A DNA stretch of 64,000 bases from NCBI RefSeq assembly GCF_037204085.1, contig NZ_JBBCBW010000025.1, forward strand, positions 1 through 64,000, given 5' to 3'. Source of the stretch: Variovorax sp037204085. GTDB taxonomy: Bacteria > Pseudomonadota > Gammaproteobacteria > Burkholderiales > Burkholderiaceae_C. This document shows positions 33,871 to 41,767 of this stretch, piece after piece. Made by a program: the position numbers and the translations under genes. Below the pieces are notes generated by a model, which saw only the letters and a list, made by a program, of their open reading frames with translations, was not told the origin of the DNA and did no database searches. Numbering within the stretch: the first letter of the stretch is position 1; each line of letters begins with the position of its first letter.

Positions 33871-34085
33871 TGTTTTCCTTTAGCTTTTTAACACGGCAAT
33901 TTTACGGGCAGCCCCTCGCCCGCCCTTCGAGGGGTGTGGCGGCGGGCGCCGTCGTTTGTTGCGGCCGGTTGCGAAGATAATCCTGCCGCAAGGCGCGGCG
34001 ACGCGATGTTTGGGCATCGTCCCGCCTATTTCAGGTATTTCCTCACAAGCTCCGCTCTATCCGTCTCGGCGGGCGCGCAATTTCT
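33871..34085. other. Divergent promoter region manC / GT2 gene
   Basis: The 215 bases between the divergent genes contain TAAAAT on the minus strand (33904-33899), a good -10 for manC about 30 bases before its start, with only a weak -35. A stem of CCCCTCG (33912-33918) with CGAGGGG (33928-33934) overlaps the expected -35 position and could be a regulatory site or a leader hairpin. Confidence 0.35.
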
Positions 34086-35948
34086 ATGAAATCTGTTTAT
34101 CGATTCATCCTCGGCCTGGCCGGACTTTGGCAAGGCCCCGGAATGATGGGGCGCGTGCAGCGGGCATGGCGAATGTTCAAGAAGTCGGGCTGGCCGGGCA
34201 TCCGCTGGGAGTTGGGGCGGCGGATCGGCGGCTACAACGACTATTCGAAGTGGGTGCGGCGCTACGACACGCTCACGCCCGAGCTGCACGAGAAGATTGC
34301 GCAGCGCGTGGCGGCGATGAAAGACCGGCCGCTCATCTCCGTGCTGATGCCCACCTACAACCCCAACCCCGCATGGCTGCGCGAAGCCATCGAATCGGTG
34401 CGTGGGCAAATTTACCCGCATTGGGAACTGTGCATTGCCGACGACGCCTCTCCCTCGGCCGAAGTACGGCAGATTCTCAAGTCGTACAGCGAAACAGACC
34501 CGCGCATCAAGGTGGTGTTCCGTTCTGAAAACGGCCATATCTCCGCCGCGTCGAACAGCGCGCTGGAGCTGGCCGCAGGGCCTTGGGTGGCGCTCATGGA
34601 CCATGACGATCTGCTCCCTGCGCATGCGTTGTTCTGGGTCGCCGATTGCATTGCTGAGCACCCCGGCGTGCAACTGATCTATTCGGACGAAGACAAGATC
34701 GACGAAGGCGGTCATCGCTTCGGACCGTATTTCAAGTCGGACTGGAACGTCGATCTGTTTCGGTCGCAGAACATGTTCAGCCACCTTGGCGTGCTTTCCA
34801 CCGACCTCATGCGTTCGGTCGGCGGTTTTCGCGTGGGGCTCGAAGGTTCGCAGGACTGGGACCTGGTGCTGCGCTGCATGGAGCGTGTAGAGCCGGGGCA
34901 GATTCAGCACATTCCTCGCGTGCTTTATCACTGGCGCGTGCACGCCGAAAGCACGGCCCGCTCGATGACGGCCAAGCCCTATGCGGCCATTGCGGGCGAG
35001 CGGGCGCTGAACGAACATTTCGTGCGCACCGGTGTGCGCGCCGCTGCCGAGCACCTGGATTTCGGCTATCGCGTACGTTACGCCTTGCCCAACGTCTTGC
35101 CATTGGTTTCTGTAATTATTCCCACGCGCAACGCGCTGCAGTTGACTCGCCAGTGCGTCGACTCCATCTTGCAGAAGACGAGTTATTCGCAGTATGAAAT
35201 CATCATCGTTGACAACGGCTCGGACGACGCCGCCGCGCTGGCTTGGTTCAAGAGCGTTGCGGCAGAGAACCCGAACATCCGCGTGCTGCGCGACGACCGG
35301 GATTTCAACTATTCGGCGCTCAATAACGGCGCGGCTGCCATTGCGCAAGGCGAGGTGCTTGCGCTGGTCAACAACGACATCGAAGTCATTTCGCCTGATT
35401 GGTTGAGCGAGATGGTGAGTCTTGCGTTGCAGCCAGGGGTAGGTGCGGTAGGTGCGAGGCTCTGGTATCCAGGCAAGACACTCCAGCATGCCGGTGTGAT
35501 CCTGGGCATAGGAGGCATTGCCGCGCATTCGCATCGCGGCATGCCGGCCGGCAGAGAGGGCTATGCAGGGCGCGCGGCGCTTATCCAGTCGCTCTCGGCC
35601 GTTACGGCCGCTTGCCTGGTGATTCAGAAAAGCCACTACCTGAAGGTTGGCGGCCTTGACGAGGTGCACCTCAAGGAGTCGTTCAACGACATCGATTTTT
35701 GCCTGCGATTGCGCGAGGCGCGCCTACGCAACGTGTGGACGCCGTATGCGGAACTGTTCCACCACGAGTCCGCCACCCGCTCCAAGAATGTTTCGCAGCA
35801 GAAAAAAGAGCAGTTCCATGAAGAGGCCGCCTACATGCAGCAACGCTGGGGCGAGTTGCTGAAGAACGACCCCGCCTACAGCCCGAACCTCATGCTCGCG
35901 CGCGAAGACTTCAGCTACGCCTGGCCGCCGCGCCTGGCGCCGGTTTGA
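34086..35948 (+). CDS. Tandem GT2 glycosyltransferase
   Basis: A 620-residue protein with two GT2 domains. Domain 1 (about 80-320) contains ISVLMPTYNPNPAWLREAI, the metal motif MDHDD and acceptor-side GSQDWDLVLR. Domain 2 (about 340-590) contains VSVIIPTRNALQLTRQCVDS, NNDIE and FNDIDFCLRL. Such proteins often act as rhamnosyltransferases in O-antigen and rhamnan synthesis. A helical N-terminal extension of about 80 residues precedes domain 1. It is followed after 2 bases by another GT2 gene in the same direction. Confidence 0.9.
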   Translation: MKSVYRFILGLAGLWQGPGMMGRVQRAWRMFKKSGWPGIRWELGRRIGGYNDYSKWVRRYDTLTPELHEKIAQRVAAMKDRPLISVLMPTYNPNPAWLREAIESVRGQIYPHWELCIADDASPSAEVRQILKSYSETDPRIKVVFRSENGHISAASNSALELAAGPWVALMDHDDLLPAHALFWVADCIAEHPGVQLIYSDEDKIDEGGHRFGPYFKSDWNVDLFRSQNMFSHLGVLSTDLMRSVGGFRVGLEGSQDWDLVLRCMERVEPGQIQHIPRVLYHWRVHAESTARSMTAKPYAAIAGERALNEHFVRTGVRAAAEHLDFGYRVRYALPNVLPLVSVIIPTRNALQLTRQCVDSILQKTSYSQYEIIIVDNGSDDAAALAWFKSVAAENPNIRVLRDDRDFNYSALNNGAAAIAQGEVLALVNNDIEVISPDWLSEMVSLALQPGVGAVGARLWYPGKTLQHAGVILGIGGIAAHSHRGMPAGREGYAGRAALIQSLSAVTAACLVIQKSHYLKVGGLDEVHLKESFNDIDFCLRLREARLRNVWTPYAELFHHESATRSKNVSQQKKEQFHEEAAYMQQRWGELLKNDPAYSPNLMLAREDFSYAWPPRLAPV

Positions 35949-35950
35949 AG

Positions 35951-36931
35951 ATGCAGGGTATTTCAGTCGCGCTTTGCACGCGCAATGGCGCGCGCTTCGT
36001 GGCGGCGCAAGTGCGCAGCATCTGCACGCAAGACCGGCCGCCGAGCCAGATCGTGCTTTCAGACGACGGTTCGACGGATGAGACCATTGCGACGGTGCGC
36101 AGCACTCTGGCAGATTGCGGCGTTGCCGAAGGCGTCGAGCTCGTCGTTTTCCGGAACTCACCGGCATTGGGCGTCACCCGCAATTTCGAGCAGGCAGTGC
36201 GGGCATGCACCCACGAACTCATCGCGCTCAGCGACCAGGACGACGTGTGGCACCCGGGCCGGCTGGCCCGCATGGCGGCTCGCTTCGAGGCGGCGCCCGA
36301 GCTGCTGCTGCTGCACACCGATGCCCGCCTGGTCGACGCCGAGCTCGCGCCGCTGGGCACTTCGCTCTTTCACGCGCTAGAGGTACGACCCGCCGAACTG
36401 GCTGCCATTGCAAACGGAAATGCCTTCGATGTGCTGTTGCGGCGCAATCTGGTCACCGGTGCCACCACCATGTTTCGCAAGGAACTGCTTGAATTCGCCT
36501 TGCCGTTCCCCGAGGGCTGGGTGCACGACGAATGGCTTGGCGCGGTGGCTGCGGCCACGGGCCGTGTCGACGTGCTGGCGGAGCCGCTCATCGACTACCG
36601 GCAGCATGCAAGCAACCAGATCGGCGCGCGCCGGCCGACGCTTGCTGAAAAGATCGGCAAGGCCTTTGTCGAGCGCGGAGACAAGCACTGGGCGCGGCTG
36701 CGCAGGGCGGAGGCGCTGCTGGACCGGTTGAGTTCCCTCGGCGCGAAGGTGCAACCGAAGTACCTCGAGGCCCAGCGTGCCAAGGTGGCGCACCAGCGCT
36801 TCAGGGCCGAGTTGCCCCGCTCGAGGCTTGCGCGCCTCGGTCCGGTGATGCTGGAGGCCGCTCGTGGCCGCTATGACCGCTTCGGGCGCGGCTGGCACGC
36901 GGTGGCGCAGGACCTGCTCGAGCGCGGGTAG
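35951..36931 (+). CDS. Glycosyltransferase family 2 protein
   Basis: A 326-residue GT2 enzyme. The fold begins ISVALCTRNGARFVAAQV, the metal site is SDQDD near 92-96, and the acceptor-side motif is VHDEWLGAVAA. This subgroup resembles dTDP-rhamnosyl transferases of O-antigen clusters. ATG 35951 is preferred over a TTG at 35945 that overlaps the previous stop. It probably shares a transcript with the tandem GT2 gene. Confidence 0.87.
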   Translation: MQGISVALCTRNGARFVAAQVRSICTQDRPPSQIVLSDDGSTDETIATVRSTLADCGVAEGVELVVFRNSPALGVTRNFEQAVRACTHELIALSDQDDVWHPGRLARMAARFEAAPELLLLHTDARLVDAELAPLGTSLFHALEVRPAELAAIANGNAFDVLLRRNLVTGATTMFRKELLEFALPFPEGWVHDEWLGAVAAATGRVDVLAEPLIDYRQHASNQIGARRPTLAEKIGKAFVERGDKHWARLRRAEALLDRLSSLGAKVQPKYLEAQRAKVAHQRFRAELPRSRLARLGPVMLEAARGRYDRFGRGWHAVAQDLLERG

Positions 36932-36935
36932 CTCG

Positions 36936-36951
36936 GCACGCGAAACCGTGC
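36936..36951. terminator. Possible bidirectional terminator hairpin
   Basis: GCACG (36936-36940) and CGTGC (36947-36951) with a six-base loop fill the 20-base gap between two convergent transferase genes. The stem is short and there is no T-run, so it is weak. Confidence 0.25.
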
Positions 36952-37707
36952 TTAGCGGATGCTCGCCTTGAGCCGCCTGAACCGCCAGAACGCTCCCGAA
37001 GTCCACACCTTCAGCAAGCTGGTCACGTGCCAGTACAGGTGCTTCTTGCTGCTGCGGCTGGCGCGCTGGGCCTCGTGGCGCGCCAGCAGGTCTTCTCCCA
37101 CCTGCAGCTTCCAGCCCGCGAGTTGAGTCCGGGCGCAAATGTCGAAGTCTTCGCCGTACATGAAAAAGCGCTCGTCGAAGCCGCCGATCTGGCGGTAGGC
37201 GTCGCTTCGAAACAGCATGAACAGGCCCGGAATCCAGGCGGGCACGGCCGGGCGCTCATAGCCCGGCTTCCGGCGGGTCACGATTTCGAGCGGCGTGATG
37301 ATCTCGCGATGCTGCTCGGGGGTGCTCTTGCCCGGCTCCAGGATGCGCGGCGTCAGCAGGCCGGCGTCGGGTGCGGCCTGTGCAATCAGCGGCGCCAGCA
37401 CGTCGCCGTCAAAGCGGATGTCCGGGTTGAGCACCAGGAACCACGGCGTTTCGCAGTGCTGGAAAGCCTGGTTGTGGTTGGCGCCAAAGCCCTTGGGCTG
37501 GGCGTTGTCGATGCGCTCGACCGGAAAGCGCCATTCCTGGCCCGCCAGCACATCGGGTTCGGGGATGTTCAGCGTGAGCACCACCTTGGCGGTCGATGCA
37601 CCGCTGAAGCGGTCCAACTGCTCGAGCAGCGGCCTTATCAGCGCAAGCTGACCGTGGCTGACGATCGAAACGGTGATGGGGGGAAGGGAGGGGGAGGGCG
37701 CTGGCAT
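36952..37707 (-). CDS. GT2 glycosyltransferase, WbbL (rhamnosyltransferase)-like
   Basis: A 251-residue single-domain GT2 protein with ITVSIVSHGQLALIRPLLEQ, a DxD-like LNPDIRF and the conserved GFDERFFMYGEDFDICAR. This pattern is typical of WbbL-type rhamnosyltransferases that add the first L-rhamnose to a lipid-linked GlcNAc. Its neighbour across the divergent gap is a WecA/MraY-type initiating transferase, which supports a role early in chain assembly. Confidence 0.86.
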   Translation of the reverse strand: MPAPSPSLPPITVSIVSHGQLALIRPLLEQLDRFSGASTAKVVLTLNIPEPDVLAGQEWRFPVERIDNAQPKGFGANHNQAFQHCETPWFLVLNPDIRFDGDVLAPLIAQAAPDAGLLTPRILEPGKSTPEQHREIITPLEIVTRRKPGYERPAVPAWIPGLFMLFRSDAYRQIGGFDERFFMYGEDFDICARTQLAGWKLQVGEDLLARHEAQRASRSSKKHLYWHVTSLLKVWTSGAFWRFRRLKASIR

Positions 37708-37752
37708 GGTCTAATTTCGCTCGGGAATTCTAGAGTTCCCCAACACCCACAC

Positions 37753-38850
37753 ATGATTGCTCTGATCGTCATCAGTTTTTTTGCCTCTGCCTTCGCGGTG
37801 CAGCTGTTCATGCGCAGGGCGCGACGGCATGCGCGGCTCTACGGCACGGACATGCCCCAGCGCTTCCACAAGGGCCATGTGCCGCGCCTTGGCGGCGCCG
37901 GAATCATGTTCGGGATGGGCGTGGCCTGGCTGGCAGCCGGCATCACCGGAACCGATCCGTTCAACGTGTCGTGGCCGGTCAAGACATCGATGCTCACGCT
38001 GCTGTGCATTGCGCCGGCCGTCATCGCCGGGATCGTCGAGGACGTGACGCAGAACGTGAGGGTGCGCTACCGGCTGGGGCTCACCATCGGCTCCGCCTTG
38101 CTGGCCTGCTGGATGCTCGGGCTCAGCCTGTCGCGCACCGGCATCGAGGCTGTCGACGGCTGGCTGGCGCTGGTTCCCTATGGCGCCGTGCTGTTCGCGG
38201 CGCTCGCCATCGGCGGGCTGCCGCACGCCTTCAACATCATCGACGGCTACAACGGGTTGGCCGGCACCGTGGCCGTGCTGGTCTGCCTTGCCATTTCGCA
38301 CGTGGCGCTCCAGGTGGGCGACCGCCAACTCGCGGCGATGATGGTCTGCCTGGTCGGCGCCACCGTCGGCTTTTTGATCTGGAACTACCCGCGCGGCAAG
38401 ATCTTCGCCGGCGACGGCGGCGCCTATGTGTGGGGCATGGTGATCGCCGTAGCCTGCGTCACGCTCGTGCAGCGGCACCGTGTCGTCTCGCCGTGGTTTC
38501 CGATGCTGTTGCTGATCTACCCGGTCTGGGAGACGCTGTTTTCCATCTACCGCAAGCTCGCGCGCGGGCAGTCGCCCGGCACCGCCGACGCGCTGCACTT
38601 TCACCAGCTCATTTTTCGCCGCATCGTGCGGGTGGCGTTCGCGGATGACGAGGCTCGGCAACTGCTCGCCCGCAACAACAGGACCTCGCCCTACCTGTGG
38701 ATGTTTGCGGCCCTGTCAGTGGTGCCGGCCGTGCTGTTCTGGAACAACACCATCGTCCTGATGCTCTTTTGCCTGCTGTTCGTCACGACTTATGTGGGTG
38801 CGTACCTGATGATCGTGCGATTCAAGGTGCCGCGCTGGCTGCGCCCGTGA
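37753..38850 (+). CDS. WecA/MraY-family sugar-1-phosphate transferase
   Basis: A 365-residue integral membrane protein with about ten transmembrane segments. It transfers a sugar-1-phosphate, likely GlcNAc-1-P, to undecaprenyl phosphate and so starts chain synthesis. Conserved cytoplasmic loops are HKGHVPRLGGAGI, IVEDVTQNVRVRYRL (ED in place of the more usual DD), AFNIIDGYNGLAG, FAGDGGAYVWG and the histidine loop HFHQLIFRRI. ATG 37753 gives the expected N-terminus. It lies at the right edge of the polysaccharide locus. Confidence 0.88.
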   Translation: MIALIVISFFASAFAVQLFMRRARRHARLYGTDMPQRFHKGHVPRLGGAGIMFGMGVAWLAAGITGTDPFNVSWPVKTSMLTLLCIAPAVIAGIVEDVTQNVRVRYRLGLTIGSALLACWMLGLSLSRTGIEAVDGWLALVPYGAVLFAALAIGGLPHAFNIIDGYNGLAGTVAVLVCLAISHVALQVGDRQLAAMMVCLVGATVGFLIWNYPRGKIFAGDGGAYVWGMVIAVACVTLVQRHRVVSPWFPMLLLIYPVWETLFSIYRKLARGQSPGTADALHFHQLIFRRIVRVAFADDEARQLLARNNRTSPYLWMFAALSVVPAVLFWNNTIVLMLFCLLFVTTYVGAYLMIVRFKVPRWLRP

Positions 38851-38926
38851 CGGCACCCAAGACTGCGCGCTTGTTGCGACAATTTCCTCTATCCATCGTC
38901 CTCACCGTTTTGGAGCCTGCCCGCCC

Positions 38927-39820
38927 ATGACCGACCCCGTCCTCAACATTCCCCCGCGCGACAAGGCCGAGATATTGGCCCAGGCGCTGCCGTACATCCG
39001 CAAGTTTCACGGCAAGACCATCGTCATCAAGTACGGTGGCAATGCCATGACCGATCCGGCCCTGCAGGCCGACTTTGCGGAAGACGTGGTGCTGCTCAAG
39101 CTGGTCGGCATGAACCCGGTGGTGGTGCATGGCGGCGGCCCGCAGATCGAGGCGGCGCTCAACCGGCTGGGCAAGAAGGGCAGCTTCATCCAGGGCATGC
39201 GCGTGACCGACGCCGAGACCATGGAAGTGGTCGAATGGGTGCTGGCCGGCGAAGTGCAGCAGGACATCGTGGGCCTCATCAACCAGGCCGGCGGCAAGGC
39301 CGTGGGCCTGACCGGCCGCGACGGCGGCATGATCCGTGCGCAAAAGCTCAAGATGGCCGACCGCACCGACCCCAACCTGCATCACGACGTGGGCCAGGTC
39401 GGCGACATCGTCTCCATCGACCCCAGCGTGGTGAAGGCGCTGCAGGACGACGCGTTCATTCCCGTGGTCAGCCCCATCGGCTTCGGTGAGGAGAACGAGA
39501 GCTACAACATCAATGCCGACGTCGTCGCAGGCAAGCTCGCCACCGTGCTCAAGGCCGAAAAGCTCATGCTCCTGACCAACACGCCCGGCGTGCTCGACAA
39601 GGACGGCAAGCTGCTCACCAACCTGAGCGCACGCGAAATCGACGACCTGTTTGCCGACGGCACCATCTCCGGCGGCATGCTGCCCAAGATCGAAGGCGCG
39701 CTCGATGCAGCCAAGAGCGGCGTGAATGCGGTGCACATCATCGACGGGCGGGTGCCGCACGCCATGCTGCTCGAAATCCTGACCGACCAGGCCTACGGCA
39801 CGATGATTCGCGCGCGCTGA
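38927..39820 (+). CDS. argB: Acetylglutamate kinase
   Basis: A 297-residue amino-acid kinase that phosphorylates N-acetyl-L-glutamate in arginine synthesis. The signature IVIKYGGNAM is near 27-36, the substrate loop VVVHGGGPQI near 64-73, and the C-terminal KIEGALDAAKSGV is conserved. The N-terminal helix is present, as in hexameric arginine-inhibited enzymes. It is a chromosomal core gene marking the end of the variable locus. Confidence 0.97.
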   Translation: MTDPVLNIPPRDKAEILAQALPYIRKFHGKTIVIKYGGNAMTDPALQADFAEDVVLLKLVGMNPVVVHGGGPQIEAALNRLGKKGSFIQGMRVTDAETMEVVEWVLAGEVQQDIVGLINQAGGKAVGLTGRDGGMIRAQKLKMADRTDPNLHHDVGQVGDIVSIDPSVVKALQDDAFIPVVSPIGFGEENESYNINADVVAGKLATVLKAEKLMLLTNTPGVLDKDGKLLTNLSAREIDDLFADGTISGGMLPKIEGALDAAKSGVNAVHIIDGRVPHAMLLEILTDQAYGTMIRAR

Positions 39821-39845
39821 GCCAATCAAACTCTGCGGGGCGGGC

Positions 39846-40865
39846 TCAGCCCTCGTACCCGTTCGGATTGCCCTGCTGCCAGCGCCAGCTGTCCGCACAC
39901 ATCTGGTCCAGCCCGCGATGCGCACGCCACCCCAGCGTGGCCTGCGCAAGCGAGGGGTCGCCCCAGTACGCGGGCACATCGCCAGCCCGGCGCGGGCCGA
40001 TCTCGCAAGGAATCGTTCGCCCGCTCGCGCGTTCGAAGGCATGCACGACCTCCAGCACTGAAGCGCCCTGGCCGGTGCCGAGGTTCAGCGTGACAAGGCC
40101 TGGATGGGCCTCCGCATGCCGCAGGGCCGCGACGTGTCCTTCGGCCAGGTCCATCACGTGCACGTAGTCGCGCACGCCGGTGCCGTCGGGCGTGGGGTAG
40201 TCGTTGCCGTGGATCACCAGCTTGTCCCGCTGCCCCACGGCCACCTGGCACACGAAGGGCATCAGGTTGTTCGGCTTGCCTTGCGGATGTTCTCCGATGA
40301 GCCCGCTTTCATGCGCGCCGACGGGGTTGAAGTAGCGCAGCAGCGCGATGCGCCATTCCGGTTCGGCGCGGTGCAAATCGGTGAGTGCTTCTTCGACCAT
40401 GTGCTTCGATCGCCCGTAGGGGCTGGCCGGCCTGCAGGGCGCGTCTTCCGGAATGGGTGAATGGTCGGGTTCGCCGTACACCGTGGCCGACGACGAAAAA
40501 ATCAAGGTCCGCACGCCCGCCTGCTGCATGGCCGAAGCAAGCACAAAGCTGCCGTGCACGTTGTTGTCGTAGTAGGCCAGCGGGTCGGCCACCGAGTCGC
40601 CGACGGCCTTGAGGCCGGCAAAGTGGATCACGGCCGAGAAACGTTCACTCCCCAGCACGCGGTCGAGCAGGCCCCTGTCGCGCACGTCGCCTTCGACGAG
40701 CCGTGGCGCGCTGCCCGTGATCTGGCGCAAGCGTTCCAGCACCCGCACGTCGCTGTTGCCCAGGTTGTCCAGGATCACCGGCACATAGCCGGCTGCGGCC
40801 AACGCCACGCAGGTGTGGCTGCCAATGAAACCCGCCCCTCCGGTCACCAGTACGCTGTTGGCCAT
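39846..40865 (-). CDS. galE: UDP-glucose 4-epimerase (core copy)
   Basis: A 339-residue GalE. The NAD motif TGGAGFIG is at 8-15, SSSATVYGE near 124-132, and catalytic Y150/K154 in SPYGRSKHMVEEA. It aligns position by position with the galE at 17392-18411 around the active site but is GC-rich like the chromosomal backbone, so the two look like paralogues of different origin. It diverges from slmA and is convergent with argB. Confidence 0.94.
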   Translation of the reverse strand: MANSVLVTGGAGFIGSHTCVALAAAGYVPVILDNLGNSDVRVLERLRQITGSAPRLVEGDVRDRGLLDRVLGSERFSAVIHFAGLKAVGDSVADPLAYYDNNVHGSFVLASAMQQAGVRTLIFSSSATVYGEPDHSPIPEDAPCRPASPYGRSKHMVEEALTDLHRAEPEWRIALLRYFNPVGAHESGLIGEHPQGKPNNLMPFVCQVAVGQRDKLVIHGNDYPTPDGTGVRDYVHVMDLAEGHVAALRHAEAHPGLVTLNLGTGQGASVLEVVHAFERASGRTIPCEIGPRRAGDVPAYWGDPSLAQATLGWRAHRGLDQMCADSWRWQQGNPNGYEG

Positions 40866-40920
40866 GAAAAACTCTTTACTTTGTCAGGGAAGTTGATTCT
40901 GTACGAGCTTTCCCGCCCCG

Positions 40921-40983
40921 TTTGCACGCGCTCACTGCGCGGCCCTGTGCGAGAATCAATTGATTACATCTTTGCACGCGCTC
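40921..40983 (+). promoter_or_regulatory. Direct repeats and palindrome in the slmA leader
   Basis: TTTGCACGCGCTC occurs at 40921-40933 and again at 40971-40983, directly before the slmA start. Between them lies the perfect palindrome AATCAATTGATT (40954-40965). The arrangement suggests a regulatory region for slmA and possibly galE, but no matching known operator is recognised. Confidence 0.45.
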
Positions 40984-40985
40984 CC

Positions 40986-41639
40986 ATGCAGAACGAAGAG
41001 ACAAGCTATCCCGGCGTAGAAACTCCAACAGAGCCGCTGGCAGCCGCCGCCCCCGTGCGAAAGCGCCCCAAGCCAGGGGAAAGGCGCGTGCAGATTCTGC
41101 AGGCGCTGGCCGCCATGCTGGAACAACCCGGCGCCGAGCGGGTGACCACCGCGGCACTGGCAGCCCGGCTGGACGTGAGCGAGGCTGCGCTTTACCGCCA
41201 CTTCGCGAGCAAGGCTCAGATGTTCGAAGGCCTCATCGACTTCATCGAGCAGAGCGTCTTCACCCTGGTCAACCAGATCCTCGAGCGCGAAGGTGCCACC
41301 GGCGCGCAGCAGGCCGCCAGAATCCTCACGCTGCTGGTGCAGTTTGCCGAGCGCAACCCGGGCATGACGCGCGTCATGGTGGGCGACGCACTGGTGTTCG
41401 AGAACGAGCGGCTCCAGCAGCGCATGAACCAGTTCTTCGACAAGATCGAAGCCACGCTGCGCCAAGTGCTGCGCGGCACGGCCGCCGCTGACGGTTCTGC
41501 GACCCCCACGGTCGACGCGCAGGTGCGCGCCGCCGCGCTCACGGCCTTTGTGGTGGGTCAGTTGCAGCGCTTCACGCGCTCGGGCTTCCGCCGTGCGCCT
41601 TCGGAACATCTCGAAGCCACGATCGCGCTGATCGTCTAG
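40986..41639 (+). CDS. slmA: TetR-family nucleoid occlusion factor SlmA
   Basis: A 217-residue TetR-fold protein. The helix-turn-helix is RVTTAALAARLDVSEAALYRHFASK (about 54-78; key core SEAALYRHF) and the C-terminal half is helical. SlmA binds DNA sites over the nucleoid and blocks FtsZ ring formation there. Assignment rests on overall family likeness and the argB neighbourhood, which is common in this group; a generic TetR regulator is the alternative. Confidence 0.83.
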   Translation: MQNEETSYPGVETPTEPLAAAAPVRKRPKPGERRVQILQALAAMLEQPGAERVTTAALAARLDVSEAALYRHFASKAQMFEGLIDFIEQSVFTLVNQILEREGATGAQQAARILTLLVQFAERNPGMTRVMVGDALVFENERLQQRMNQFFDKIEATLRQVLRGTAAADGSATPTVDAQVRAAALTAFVVGQLQRFTRSGFRRAPSEHLEATIALIV

Positions 41640-41678
41640 CGGCAGCGCGGGCGCGCCGCCGGTCGCGGGGATCGCCTC

Positions 41679-41728
41679 CTATCGAGGCGATAGTTGAATA
41701 TGACGTGACGCCGTCATATTCATTGACA
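41679..41728 (+). promoter_or_regulatory. katA promoter region: OxyR-like half and 26-bp palindrome
   Basis: CTAT (41679-41682), seven bases, then ATAG (41690-41693) matches the two central elements of the OxyR consensus with correct spacing; the outer elements do not match. It is followed by a perfect inverted repeat, GAATATGACG (41696-41705) and CGTCATATTC (41712-41721), and by TTGACA (41723-41728). OxyR control of catalase is common, but the palindrome implies another repressor or activator as well. Confidence 0.45.
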
Positions 41729-41767
41729 GAATACATGGGCTCCACAACACACGAGGAAAGCCCATAA

